This document shows positions 9,538-19,623 of a stretch of 64,000 nucleotides of DNA, piece after piece. This DNA is from Petrolisthes cinctipes (lineage: Eukaryota > Arthropoda > Malacostraca > Decapoda > Porcellanidae), in contig JAWQEG010001222.1 in assembly GCA_033782935.1 (NCBI GenBank), forward strand, positions 62,001 through 126,000, in the 5' to 3' direction. The notes under the pieces are model-generated. The model was not told where the DNA came from. It was given only the letters and a program-made list of their open reading frames with translations, and made no database searches. Within the stretch, counting starts at the first letter, position 1; each line of letters opens with the position of its first letter. The position numbers and the translations under genes are program-made.

Positions 9538-11288
9538 AGTGGCAGGATTGATATCACAGAAGCCTCGTCCTCTCGAATTTTCTTCAACATCTTTCCAATT
9601 ATACTGAAAGGTGGAAAAGCATATAAAGAACCGTTCTTATTATTCCAACTTATTGTGAAAGCATTAGTATATGCAGCAATGGGGTCTGGCTTCCAGGAGA
9701 CATATGTTGGGACTTGAGCGTTAAGTCTAGATGCAAACAGATCAATATCTGGGGTATAGAACCTGTCACAAAGCAGTTTAAATATGTGAGGCTTCAACAT
9801 CCATTCCGTATCTAAATTTTTAATTCTAGATTCTTTGTCTGCCTCCACATTATCAAGCCCTTTAATGTATTTTGCTGACAAAGTAATTCCCCTTGCTAAA
9901 GCCCAGTCAAAAATCTCTTCTATTATTTGATTGAGGTTGATCTTTGTACTGCCACCCCGAACTAAACAAGCAACAGCTGTAGTATTATCTGATCTTATGG
10001 AAATTTCAGTCTGGCTATAATTCTTACACAAAGATTTTAATCCTAATAATATGGCCTTAAGTTCCAGACAATTTATATGGTCTAACTCATCTTGGGCCCA
10101 CTGACCACCTGTTTTCGCATCACCGCATATTGCACCCCAACCAGTTAAGCATGCATCAGTCTTCAATTCTAACTGTGGAGGGGAATAGAGAAGAGATTTT
10201 GACTGCAAGTCTATTTTGTGGATCCACCAACTAATCAAGTCCTTGGCATGATCATCTAAATTAATTATTGCACTGTAATTGCCTTTGTTTTTGACCAATT
10301 CCTTGTTCCTGACAATCTCTAGGTATTTGTATCTTAGGGGAGCTAAAGTCACTGCAGGCTCAGATGCAACGGTAAGACCAGTAAACACCGCTAAGGCATG
10401 CAAGCTCGTGCCTCCCTTAAGCAGAAGACTGCCCTGTTCTTTAATGTTGTTTCTCCTTCGTGAGGGCAAAGTGGCAGTCATGTTTAAGGAGTTTAGAGTA
10501 ATTCCAAGGAATTCAATTTCCTGCGTGGGAACTAGGACAGATTTGTTTAAATTGACTGTTAATCCCACTAAGTCAAATAACTGTACAGCATACCTTACAT
10601 TGTCTATTAGTTCTTTATCTGAGTCTGCAATGAAGATGCAATCATCTATATTGCAACAGACTGTTATACCGAGCTTCCTTAAGTGTGACAAAACTGGCTT
10701 TAAAAGTTTGGTAAAGATGCGTGGGGCAGAAGACAGCCCCTGTGGTAAACAAGTGAACTGGAAGGTTTCATTATGCCAACTAAACCGTAACCATTTCCTA
10801 TCCTTGGGCTTCACATGCACAGAGTAATAAGCATCTTTAAAATCTACAGTCACAAAATAACTACTAGGATGGACGAGCTGAATAACGTCCTTAATGGAGT
10901 CCATTTTGAAGTGAGAGTACTTTACATAGTTATTTAACTCTTTCAGATTCAAAATCACTCTGGCCGAACCATCTTTCTTAAAAGTTGGGAACACATTAGA
11001 GAAAAACCCCGGGGAAACCCCGGCCTCACATCTCTCAACTATTTTCTTATTTAGGAAACCCTGTAAAGCCGCATCTAGGGCGTTCTGATGAACAAGAGAC
11101 AATTTAAGAGGTCTTGGTAAGGAGCTCTGTACAGGTAAACTCTCAAACTCTAGGACATTGCCAACCACTACATCCAAAATCCACTTGTCACTAGTCAAAC
11201 AATGCCACTGAGACCTGTGCGTAAAAATTTTCCCCCCAACAAAGTTGTCTGCAGTGTTTAACAGGGGACAAAAGGTTGCTGAACTCAC
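9231..11288 (-). CDS. DIRS reverse transcriptase / RNase H / methyltransferase-like protein
   Basis: About 685 residues. RT motifs include VILNLKELN, VTVDFKDAYYSV (first Asp), LPQGLSSAPRIF and NIDD (about 213-216) where Y/F-x-DD is usual; both metal-binding Asp remain. RNase H follows (LKTDACLTGWGA, CLELKAI, RSDNTTAVA, DNVEADKESR). A DIRS-type DNA-methyltransferase-like segment comes next (DIDLFASRLNAQ, AFPPFSIIGK). No ATG is near the start: the frame is open upstream across the end of the gag-like ORF, consistent with frameshift expression. The 3' end overlaps the recombinase. Confidence 0.92.
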   Translation of the reverse strand: MSSATFCPLLNTADNFVGGKIFTHRSQWHCLTSDKWILDVVVGNVLEFESLPVQSSLPRPLKLSLVHQNALDAALQGFLNKKIVERCEAGVSPGFFSNVFPTFKKDGSARVILNLKELNNYVKYSHFKMDSIKDVIQLVHPSSYFVTVDFKDAYYSVHVKPKDRKWLRFSWHNETFQFTCLPQGLSSAPRIFTKLLKPVLSHLRKLGITVCCNIDDCIFIADSDKELIDNVRYAVQLFDLVGLTVNLNKSVLVPTQEIEFLGITLNSLNMTATLPSRRRNNIKEQGSLLLKGGTSLHALAVFTGLTVASEPAVTLAPLRYKYLEIVRNKELVKNKGNYSAIINLDDHAKDLISWWIHKIDLQSKSLLYSPPQLELKTDACLTGWGAICGDAKTGGQWAQDELDHINCLELKAILLGLKSLCKNYSQTEISIRSDNTTAVACLVRGGSTKINLNQIIEEIFDWALARGITLSAKYIKGLDNVEADKESRIKNLDTEWMLKPHIFKLLCDRFYTPDIDLFASRLNAQVPTYVSWKPDPIAAYTNAFTISWNNKNGSLYAFPPFSIIGKMLKKIREDEASVISILPLWPTQSWFPLALKLLVESPVLLPREPLVLPQDPNFTHPQAPKLRMTSMILSGNPLKTKDFRRMLPNFSLGLGDTVQNCNMGLISGSGCRFVSAGKVIHFCHL

Positions 11289-11299
11289 ATGGGGCTGTA

Positions 11300-12478
11300 T
11301 TACTGGGGATATCTGTTTTGAGTCCTTCTCCCCCAGGGCTGCCTTTGTCCTAAAAAAGGCCTTGATGAGGAGAAACTCCTGGAGCGATAGGGGAGAGGCT
11401 TCCTCGTTCCTTGCCTGAATTGGTGAGCAGTCTTCATTCTGTCAAACTTGTATGGCCGAAAGGACGGCCTTCCCAGTTTCTTAGTCTTGTGAATTTCATC
11501 ACATTTTTTGACCACGTCAAAGGGGAAAAGTTCGTCTGTCCCGACTTCACAGCCCCCTTTACATAATTCTGATAAGGCATTATCAATAACATGGAAACGG
11601 ATCACTTCCTTTCTCAGCTGATTGATGTAATTAAAGGCTGAAACAACAAGTCTAAGGCTATCATTGAAACCTTCTAAATAGGTGTTTAAAGGTTTGCCAG
11701 TCTTTTCTCCAATGTTACTGATGCAGATAGCTAAGGGAACCAAAGCCCTCAGAAGTATATTATTTGTATGAGCCAGTCTGGCGTCAAGTAATTTTCCTCC
11801 AACATTCATAACCTTAGTGATAGCCGAGTTTGTCTCTGGTACCTTCATGTTAGGTACATTGTTAGGCACTTTCAAACGACTGCATGTAGTCTTCACCGTA
11901 TCACTGTTAGGACGTCGTCTAAGACTGACGTTTAATATGGAGGCCAGGCGATCCGATAAAGGGTCACCTTTGGGTTCATCACCATGAAAACAATCAGACA
12001 ACTCATCCAAAGCTCTGAGAAAAGACGCATCATCAACATCGGTCTGTAAAGAGGGCTGGGCAGGACAGATGGTATCCAAATTATCTAGAGGGTCTGTGTC
12101 GTAAGTAACACCCTCGGCCACAACACAATCCTCATCAGAGGAGGACAAATCATGAAAACCACCATAATACGGTGCATCACTCGTAGAAGGACCCTGAACA
12201 TTGTTATCCAGTTTTTCAATCAGGCCACTCAAAAGAGAAGTAAGTTTATCTAGTTTATCATTCGAAGCAGTTCCACACTCGGAGCTCTTGTTCCCAAGGC
12301 CGGAGCAGCCCACGTCACCATCAGCCGGCACCGGCGAGTCACGTAGACTGCAGGCCTGAATAGAAGGAACACCTTTCCTTCTCTTCTTATCACCCTTCTC
12401 ATCGTCACCACTGGGCCGTTTTTTCTCTATACTAGAAGAACGCCTTGGCTGTTCTTCATGTGCGTCTTGGTCCGCCAT
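11300..12478 (-). CDS. DIRS gag-like ORF1
   Basis: I place the start at the ATG at 12476-12478 (MADQDAHEEQ; G at -3 and +4), 21 codons inside the longest frame. The protein is acidic and Ser-rich in its first half, with a basic patch EKKRPSGDDEKGDKKRRK near the N terminus. The second half is helical, and the C-terminal tail is very basic and aromatic (RPSFRPYKF, RSRSFSSSRPF). This matches the general look of DIRS ORF1 proteins, presumed RNA-binding. No zinc knuckle is present. It is about 392 residues and intact. Confidence 0.75.
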   Translation of the reverse strand: MADQDAHEEQPRRSSSIEKKRPSGDDEKGDKKRRKGVPSIQACSLRDSPVPADGDVGCSGLGNKSSECGTASNDKLDKLTSLLSGLIEKLDNNVQGPSTSDAPYYGGFHDLSSSDEDCVVAEGVTYDTDPLDNLDTICPAQPSLQTDVDDASFLRALDELSDCFHGDEPKGDPLSDRLASILNVSLRRRPNSDTVKTTCSRLKVPNNVPNMKVPETNSAITKVMNVGGKLLDARLAHTNNILLRALVPLAICISNIGEKTGKPLNTYLEGFNDSLRLVVSAFNYINQLRKEVIRFHVIDNALSELCKGGCEVGTDELFPFDVVKKCDEIHKTKKLGRPSFRPYKFDRMKTAHQFRQGTRKPLPYRSRSFSSSRPFLGQRQPWGRRTQNRYPQ

Positions 12479-12711
12479 GGCTAGACCTGCACAAAAAAGG
12501 GCGAGCTCAGAAAACCATAAAAACAGCTCCAAGTAACACACAAGCTCATGCCCAACAAACTTATTATCACACTTCTAAACAAGAACACTTTAACACTGTA
12601 AATAAAGAAAACTTACTAGTAAACCAGCTGCAGAGTAGAAACACAGAACACGATGAGGTCTAGCAACCGACTGAGAAGAGGGTGTGAACCCGACGGGGTC
12701 TAGCAGCCGAC

Positions 12712-12784
12712 TGACGGGTGGTCGGTGGTGCTGACATCTCATTGGCTACCTATGTGACGTCAGTTAAATGTCGTGAAGTGAAAT
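12712..12784. repeat. DIRS left (5') terminal repeat
   Basis: The outer 47 bases (12738-12784) are perfectly complementary to 8120-8166 of the internal complementary region. The inner part (12712-12737) is complementary to 7928-7957 of the right end. The env sequence resumes at 12785. Confidence 0.9.
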
Positions 12785-13796
12785 CCACATTTAACATCAT
12801 GATCTCCGCCCCTAACCTCATAGGAAATGGCTTCACTGACCATATGTTAAAATGAACCTGATGTTTTGTGGGAATGTGAATAAGAATAGTTTTAGTCGTT
12901 AAGCATGATTCCAAAAGTGGATAGTAGTAAGATACAGATTCACCTTCAAAGAAAGGATTCAAACCATGCTTAATTCTAGCCACATCAACCACCCTTTGAA
13001 GATCAACTACTGACAGAAGGTCAGCGTCTGCCTTACCCAGCGCTGCATTCCTTAGGTTATGGAGTAGTTTTCTGGTTTGAGCATTCAGTCCATTTATGTA
13101 ATTTTCCACAATATTTAAATATTGATCTAGGTTTAACACTAACATTGTAAAATCCAAATGTTTAGCTAACCTGTCTAATTCCTTAATTACCTCATTAGTC
13201 TTTTCAATAACTCCATTTACTTCTTCTGCCACATTAGCTGCCAAGGAAACCTTACTATCTATTACCCTATTTTGTTCTACAATCACCTTGTTTAAAATCT
13301 CTAGTCTGCGTCCCAGATCTTCTACATCGTCACTAGTAGCTGTTCCAAATAGAATTTTAGCAATTACCCCTCCAATGTCAAATAATCCTCTTTTAGCCCT
13401 GCTATTTGTAATCTGATTATGAGCTAATTTTCTAACCTCACTTGAAAAGTTGGGTAAATTCTGTTCTGAGTACTTCATCATATTCTTTATTTGAAAATAT
13501 CTGTCTTCCAACTGTACCTTTATTTACCGTTCCAGAGGGTAGCTCGAGTTCGTCAATTTACCTAATTTAGCAGACGACATTTCTATGGCGTTATGAAATT
13601 TCAGCTGGAAATCATCAACCCTTGTCTTTAGATCCAACAGAGTTCCAAGATTGAGTCTTACTGTTATTACGTCCGTGACCACCTCAAGTCTCCCATCGGT
13701 ACCCACTAAGGCACCCGGTTTTATTTGGTTAGTCGAACCCTTGGAACTCACGAACGCCACAACCAACATCACGCAGAACACTCCCAATGTCCTCAT
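12785..13796 (-). pseudogene. Env, N-terminal part (signal peptide, cleavage site, fusion segment)
   Basis: The start is ATG at 13794-13796 with a signal peptide (hydrophobic GVFCVMLVVAFVSS). A TAA at 13524-13526 breaks the frame, which then continues with a furin-type site (RAKR) directly followed by a hydrophobic fusion-peptide-like GLFDIGG, and a long heptad-rich region. This is the architecture of baculovirus F-like errantivirus envelopes. The frame ends at the DIRS junction at 12784; the remainder is at 7087-7841 in the same frame. The stop, the insertion and the later TGA mean that no full envelope can be made from this copy. Confidence 0.85.
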
Positions 13797-13802
13797 GATT
13801 GT

Positions 13803-13804
13803 CT
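13803..13804 (-). promoter_or_regulatory. Probable env splice acceptor
   Basis: On minus, GATTTTGTTCGCAG ends at 13803, seven bases before the env ATG and downstream of the pol stop. Errantivirus env is made from a spliced RNA, so a pyrimidine-rich acceptor here is expected. The donor was not located. Confidence 0.45.
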
Positions 13805-13825
13805 GCGAACAAAATCAACATTAGA

Positions 13826-16800
13826 TTATTTTGCCAGATATTTCCCTGATCTTAATTGCATTCTTTGCTCAGGTTCAGACTCTGTTTCTTTTCCCACTTG
13901 GATCGTTTCCTTTGGAACCTTCTTTATTCTATCCACGTGTACCTGTTGATCCTTGTCTGTTATATTATCCTGAACTATTAATTTATTTCCCAATACCCTT
14001 TTTACAATGTAGGGACCCTTGAATTTCGGAGATAGTTTGCTCTGTCTCTCTGGAGTCTTCACCATCACCACATCTCCTTCCTCAATTTCTACTTTCTTTG
14101 CAAACTTATGTTGCCTTGCAATATGTTCTGCCCGTGAGGCTTCTATATACTTTCTTACTTCATGGTGAATAGTTGCAAAAGCGTGTCCCTGGACACTCAC
14201 ATAGTCGTCTACCTTATACACTGGGCCTGGTCTTCCAACCAATATATCATATGGTAGGACCTTATCCTCACCATATATAATATAATGTGGTGTCTTTCCC
14301 AGTGAGGAATGTATGGAACTATTAATACATGCGGTTACCTGGCATAACCAATCTTCCCAGCCTGCTTGAATTGAACCTGCCAGATGTCTAAGTACCTCCA
14401 AAATCTTCCTATTTACTCTCTCCACCATACCATTACTTTGAGGATGGTATGCAACCGTGAACATCTGCTTAATATTGTAGAGCTTGCAGATTTCTTCTAG
14501 GACACTATTTCTAAATTCTGTCCCATTGTCTGACAACAGCACACGGGGTATAGTGTATGTACAAAACAATGAGTTTACTAATGCATGTGCAATGGACTGA
14601 ACTGATTTATCTTGTAGAGGAGCTAACACAACAAACCTACTGAAGTGATCCACACAAGTCAACAAATACTTTGATCCCTGATAACTTGTAGGTAGCTGTA
14701 ACACATCTATGGCTACCACATCCCAAGGTTTAGCAGGACTTGGAAATGTTTGCAGAGGAGCGAGTGGTCCCGTTGTTCCTTTGTTCCTCGCACACGATAC
14801 ACATTTCTTTATATGGTTTCCTATGTCCTTATGCATTTTCAACCAGAAATACCTCGACCTAGCTTCTTCTAGACAAGCGTCCTTCCCTTTATGACCTGCT
14901 TGTGGTGCATCATGAAGAAGCCTTAATACTGTTTCTATCAGAGACCCTGGCACTACTATTCTGTATGTTTCTTCCCCTTTAACTACAGTTACCTTATGAA
15001 TAATATTATCCCTCAGGATAAACTCTGTTGTTCTTAGCGGTAGACCTGGAACTTCTACCTCTTCCCCTGACTCTAGACCATAAATTACCCTCTTCCACAT
15101 AGGATCTTCCCTTTGCTTTGTCTTTAACTTCTGTGGGGATATTGTACTCAATGTGGTTACAGAGTTCACAGTCTGTCGACTTAATGCATCTGCAACTACA
15201 TTAATCTTACCAGGTACAAAATTGAAAGTAGGATTGAACTCCAGAATAGTCAAGTGCCATCGTGCTAACTTCCCGGTCATATTCTTCCCCTTGAACAACT
15301 CGAGACATGGGCGATGATCAGTACAAACTGTAATAGAGTAACCAAAAATAATAGGATGAAAATGTTTCAAGGCCCACACTATGGCATATGCCTCCTGATG
15401 TGTAACACTATATTTTTTCTCTGTATCAGTTAACGCCTTACTTGCGTAGCCAATGGGTTTTAACTTTCCCCCCTCATCTTCTTGTGCCAATACTGCCCCA
15501 AGTCCAACCCCCGATGCATCTGTATGTAAAATAAAAGGTTTCTTGAAATCTGGGAAAGCCAAAACAGGTGGTTGCGTCAGAGCCTCCTTTAATATACTAA
15601 CTGCCTCTTCTTGTGGTTGACCCCATTCAAACTTATTTGTCTGCTTCAACAGTTTAATCAAAGGTGCTGCCTTGCTAGAAAACTGATACACAAAACTCCT
15701 GTAGAAACCCGCTAGTCCCAGAAAAGATCGTACATGATCTGCCTTGGTCGGTGTTGGAAACTTTAAGATAGCCTTTATCTTATCCTGATTCACATGTATA
15801 CCTGACTCGTCTACTTCATGCCCCAAATACTTAATCTTTTGTTTCAAGAATTCACACTTACTAAGTTTTAGCTTCAAACCCGCTGATGCTAAACGTTCCA
15901 ATACCTTTCTTAATTTCTCCAAGTGCGTAGGCACATCCTTCGAGAAAATAATTATGTCATCTAGGTATACTAATGCATCTTTCCCAATTAACCCTGCCAA
16001 TACATTGTTCACTAGTCTTTGGAAAGTCGTAGGGGCATTGCAGAGCCCAAATGGCATCCTGCGAAACTGATAATGACCTTGATGAGTGGAAAAAGCCGTG
16101 ATGTCACGAGACCGCTCGTGAACTGGCACCTGCCAATATCCTGACAGCAAATCCAAGGTAGAAAACACCTTATTTCCCTCACCTATAGCCTGTAACAGGT
16201 CATTCAAGTGAGGCATTGGGTATTTATCAGGGACGGTCTGCTGATTTACTCTCCTATAGTCAATAACAGGTCTATATGTTCCATCCTTCTTTGGAACCAA
16301 AAATATGGGACTACTCCAAGGAGAGGTCGAAGGTTCAATAACCTTCTGTTTTAACATATCCTTCACCGTATCGTCCACTATCTGTCTTTGTGAATGGGGG
16401 AGCCTATATGATTTTATGTAACTGGGTTGCGCTTCTCGCTTTAACTTAATCACATGTGAAGTTAGGTCTGTACTACCTAATGGTTCCCCTGCAAGAGCTA
16501 TAGCCTTCCTATACCCTTGAAGTAACTGTAACAACTCTTCTTTCCCTTCTGAGTTTCCCCCAGTTTTAACTTGACTTTTCAATTCTGACGAAGGAGATGC
16601 ACCAATACAACCAACAACACTCACAACTGGTAGGTTATGCTTTGGCTCTAATACCGTACCATGGTATACGAGAAAATCACACAATTGACTGCCTGGCTTA
16701 ACTTCAATCTCTACTCCTGTATTATTTACAGCCAGCACCACAGTCTCACCCCCTGACTTTACTGTAGTCAAGGTAGACTCTAGCAACACCCCTTTTAACT

Positions 16801-17047
16801 TACATGTTTCAGACATGCATACCACATCTACGCCTTCTTTCACTCCATTCAAACACACCTTGAACTGAATCATTTCCTGCGGTTGCAGCCTGTGCGCATC
16901 AGGTACAATAGCAGTAACAACAGTCCAACGCGTGACTTCCTCCCTAGCAGTGTCGCATAGTCTATCTTGTTTGACCCTTTGGGTTGACTTCTCTTCAAAG
17001 CCCCTTACATAACCCACCGTTTTAACCTCTTTGTCTGAGTGTTTGGG
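13826..17047 (-). CDS. pol: Gypsy pol: RT, RNase H, integrase
   Basis: One open frame of about 1,070 residues. Counting from the GTG at 17017, RT shows VPKKDGTYRP, LDLLSGYWQV, FGLCNAPTTF and YLDD (351-354). RNase H begins at LHTDASG (Asp 500) with TDHRP later. Integrase has an H2C2 zinc site (H702, H709, C739, C742) and a D,D,E core (D771 in AIDVLQ, D830 in LSDNG, E866 in NGMVERVN), then a C-terminal domain with LSPKFKGPYIV. All catalytic residues are present. It lies in the same frame as the protease upstream and is separated from it by TAA at 17048-17050; there is no ATG at its start, so in an intact relative it would be made as a fusion. Confidence 0.95.
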   Translation of the reverse strand, partial: PKHSDKEVKTVGYVRGFEEKSTQRVKQDRLCDTAREEVTRWTVVTAIVPDAHRLQPQEMIQFKVCLNGVKEGVDVVCMSETCKLKGVLLESTLTTVKSGGETVVLAVNNTGVEIEVKPGSQLCDFLVYHGTVLEPKHNLPVVSVVGCIGASPSSELKSQVKTGGNSEGKEELLQLLQGYRKAIALAGEPLGSTDLTSHVIKLKREAQPSYIKSYRLPHSQRQIVDDTVKDMLKQKVIEPSTSPWSSPIFLVPKKDGTYRPVIDYRRVNQQTVPDKYPMPHLNDLLQAIGEGNKVFSTLDLLSGYWQVPVHERSRDITAFSTHQGHYQFRRMPFGLCNAPTTFQRLVNNVLAGLIGKDALVYLDDIIIFSKDVPTHLEKLRKVLERLASAGLKLKLSKCEFLKQKIKYLGHEVDESGIHVNQDKIKAILKFPTPTKADHVRSFLGLAGFYRSFVYQFSSKAAPLIKLLKQTNKFEWGQPQEEAVSILKEALTQPPVLAFPDFKKPFILHTDASGVGLGAVLAQEDEGGKLKPIGYASKALTDTEKKYSVTHQEAYAIVWALKHFHPIIFGYSITVCTDHRPCLELFKGKNMTGKLARWHLTILEFNPTFNFVPGKINVVADALSRQTVNSVTTLSTISPQKLKTKQREDPMWKRVIYGLESGEEVEVPGLPLRTTEFILRDNIIHKVTVVKGEETYRIVVPGSLIETVLRLLHDAPQAGHKGKDACLEEARSRYFWLKMHKDIGNHIKKCVSCARNKGTTGPLAPLQTFPSPAKPWDVVAIDVLQLPTSYQGSKYLLTCVDHFSRFVVLAPLQDKSVQSIAHALVNSLFCTYTIPRVLLSDNGTEFRNSVLEEICKLYNIKQMFTVAYHPQSNGMVERVNRKILEVLRHLAGSIQAGWEDWLCQVTACINSSIHSSLGKTPHYIIYGEDKVLPYDILVGRPGPVYKVDDYVSVQGHAFATIHHEVRKYIEASRAEHIARQHKFAKKVEIEEGDVVMVKTPERQSKLSPKFKGPYIVKRVLGNKLIVQDNITDKDQQVHVDRIKKVPKETIQVGKETESEPEQRMQLRSGKYLAK

Positions 17048-17488
17048 TTACGGGGTTGCCATACACATATAAGGTACATTTTCATGAACAATTAAACCCT
17101 CCCCTGGGTACACCTCAATCTTCCTTTCATCCATGGTTGACAATCCAAGCAACCCGCTTGCCATAGGATGAAATTTACTTACAACATAAAATGATGCAGC
17201 AAAACTTGAACTACCCCGGAAGTGAACTGGCAACCTCACAACTCCAAGAACATCCACTGTAGTTCCTGACACCCCACTCAGTTGGTATTGTGGCTCTTGC
17301 AATGCATAACTCCTCTCAGAATGATGTTTTCTAATATTTTGATATGTCTCCTTTGATATTAGATTGACTACTGCACCAGTATCAATCAAAAGTGCCCTCG
17401 GAATTCCCCCTATTGTTACATTTCCTACGGCTAAATGATTACTTCTACTGACTGCCGACACTATGGAGAATTCTATATCTCTAGACAT
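17048..17488 (-). CDS. Gypsy aspartic protease
   Basis: 146 residues from an ATG. A retropepsin motif LLIDTGAVVNLI is at about residues 33-44, with a hydrophobic-hydrophobic-Gly partner (ASGLLGLSTM) near the C terminus. It would mature the gag and pol polyproteins. It shares one frame with the C-terminal gag part upstream (TGA at 17510-17512 between them) and with pol downstream (TAA at 17048-17050). The stops could be decay or, for the TGA, a read-through site; nothing in the sequence decides this. Confidence 0.85.
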   Translation of the reverse strand: MSRDIEFSIVSAVSRSNHLAVGNVTIGGIPRALLIDTGAVVNLISKETYQNIRKHHSERSYALQEPQYQLSGVSGTTVDVLGVVRLPVHFRGSSSFAASFYVVSKFHPMASGLLGLSTMDERKIEVYPGEGLIVHENVPYMCMATP

Positions 17489-17509
17489 TCTCTTCCTCTC
17501 GTCCTTGTG

Positions 17510-19051
17510 TCATAATGCCTCATCCGACCCTGATCGCCGGACCTCCATACGGGATTTTTCCTCATGCATAGCTCGTATTATTACTCCACAGTCTGCCGTT
17601 ATATGATTCGACCATTCATGGATTTCACACCACTTACTCTGTCCGGGAGGTACATAACCTCCTCCTTGTTGATAATTATCCTGATGTGCATAGTGGTACG
17701 CTCTACCACGTCTTCTAGCTTGTCCTCCACGCGCCCGCCTGGCTGCGCCTCTAGGGTATGCCTGACCCCTGTTCATTGAACCTCTATATTGATCCCCTTG
17801 AGATCTATTCTGTAATTGAGGACAGTCGGCCTTTACATGGCCCCACTTACGACAATGGAAACATTCTACCTGGTACCTCGCAGATGAATTTCCACCCCTT
17901 GTATTCCTTTGCCCCGCGACCGCATTTACTCCTGTCTGCGGCTCGCCCTCTGACCTCCTGTCAGTTACCTCCGTTTGCAATACCAAAGTCTGTAACATTT
18001 TGGTTGCGAAATGGTCTAACAACCATGGGATCTCTGATTTCCAGTTTTAACTCATTAATCAAATGCCAGATTCCCTTACCTCGCTCCAACTTTTTTTTCC
18101 GGACTCTCCTCTGGTCCTCCTCTGATAGACCTATATACATCAAGAGATATTCAAACATCTCACAGGCGTCGTTTACCTTCATCCATTGTTCCCCATTAAC
18201 ATCCTTAGACCAATTGTTGTCCTGTATACAATCTTGTATATCCTTACGTATAGCACCCGCCTTTGATACTGCTACTTCTAGTGGTGTAATCCACGCCTTT
18301 AAACCTAAGTCCGTGAATATTCTATGTGCCCACGCCGAGCATCCCTCTGGAGCCGACCTTCGGTACACTATAATTAATGCTTTTTTAAACTCCTCCCACG
18401 TCTGTTGTTCCCTTAACGACCTCCCCAACAGACAACTACAGTTTAATAACTGCCTTGCAAACTCCCCTTCAATCCTCGAGTCTGCATATCCTATTTTACC
18501 TCTATCCCCGGTAATATTATACTCCACGAAAGACTGCTCAAGTCTCCGTATAAATTCCTCTATTGTATAATTCTTATTTGGATCCCCATCAAACTTTGGT
18601 ACTGAATCCTCACCTGTAAACACTCTCATAATATTAGTTGGCTGATTTCCGTGGGCGCTACCCACCAAATTGCCTTGTATACTAGGGTTAGTGACATTCT
18701 GCCCTGTCGCCTGGGCTGCTCCCCCAACAGCACTGATGCTTGCAGTCGCCATTGGAATTGTAGCTTGTACAACAGTAGTATTTTTATTACCCTTTCCTCG
18801 CCCTTTTGGCGGTAACTTAAACACGTTTTCCTGTGTTTCCTCTATTTCGTCACTTCCCTCTACACGAAATTGATATCCACTTCTTAACTGCCCTGGCACT
18901 GGACTATTCAGTCCCCTTAACTGCTCATGTATATTAGTGGTATTGGGAGTAGGTGGAAAGTTTAGTTCCCCTCAAAACTGCTACTACTGTCTGAATCCTC
19001 TGATGAATCCCCTGGGATTATAGTCTTTGTCGTTCTAAATTTCTTAAACAT
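17510..19051 (-). pseudogene. gag: Gypsy gag, frameshifted
   Basis: The capsid-like region reads in one frame from about 18905 to 17961 (for example FIRRLEQSFVEYNITG, WEEFKKALIIVYRR). The nucleocapsid part reads in another (18022-17510) and carries a CCHC knuckle, CFHCRKWGHVKADC, followed by an Arg/Gly-rich segment. The frame change falls within 17961-18022. Upstream, an ATG at 19049-19051 opens MFKKFRTTKTII with a Ser/Asp tract, but that frame closes after 29 codons, so a second lesion near the N terminus is likely. Role: particle assembly and RNA packaging. Confidence 0.8.
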
Positions 19052-19607
19052 GTCCCGTAGAAATAATTCCTATACACTCACCACAACATATAATAAAAAT
19101 TATAAAAAATACATAGGCATATAAAAATACCCCCAAAACATGTTACTATTGTGTGTTTAATGTTCACTGTGTATGTGTATAGAATTAAAAAACTAACCGA
19201 TGGAGAAATTGAAGATTACAGAGATGCTCAGCACACGTAGTAAAGGAATGTGTAGATGCCACACACCCCCAGAGTAAACGCTGGCCAGTCGTTCCTCTCA
19301 CAGCTCCCGTTCACTCTTCTGGTTCACCCTCCTAAGTCCGTCCTTGTTCCTTCCCAGATGAGATACCCACAACAGACAAATCCTCTTTTTCCCTGGGAAA
19401 AGCACACAGGGAAAAATGCCTGATTAAAGTAGGTTAGGTTACGCAGCCACCATTAGCTGGCAACCCCCAGCTGGTATCGCTCTGGCTCGCTCTCGCTCCG
19501 TCAGTGTTACCAACGAGGAAAAACGCCCAAGCCGCCACCCACGTACACAATTATTCTGTTTGGAATATAGAATTAATACAGGACACTGTGAATGTTACAT
19601 ATCCCTT
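19052..19607. other. Provirus 5' leader
   Basis: Non-coding sequence between the primer-binding site and the first gag ATG on minus. It would hold packaging signals in an active element; I recognise no specific motif. Confidence 0.6.
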
Positions 19608-19620
19608 ACCGCTGCCACCA
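19608..19620 (-). promoter_or_regulatory. Primer-binding site, tRNA-Leu type
   Basis: On plus this reads ACCGCTGCCACCA, identical to the 3' end plus CCA of animal tRNA-Leu (AAG/UAG type). On the element's strand it begins TGG three bases downstream of the 5' LTR. This is the position and polarity expected for priming minus-strand DNA synthesis. Confidence 0.85.
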
Positions 19621-19623
19621 TTA

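Larger units (their letters stand above)
7842..12784 (-). mobile_element. DIRS-type tyrosine-recombinase retrotransposon, complete, inside env
   Basis: ORF order on minus is gag-like ORF, RT/RNase H plus methyltransferase-like domain, then tyrosine recombinase; there is no integrase or protease. Both ends show the DIRS design: inverted terminal repeats, a right end with an extra extension, and an internal complementary region (8037-8166) made of the complements of the two ends joined at ATT. No target duplication flanks it, which fits recombinase-driven insertion of a circular intermediate. Length is about 4.94 kb, typical of DIRS. All three ORFs are open, although catalytic substitutions are seen. 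Confidence 0.92.
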
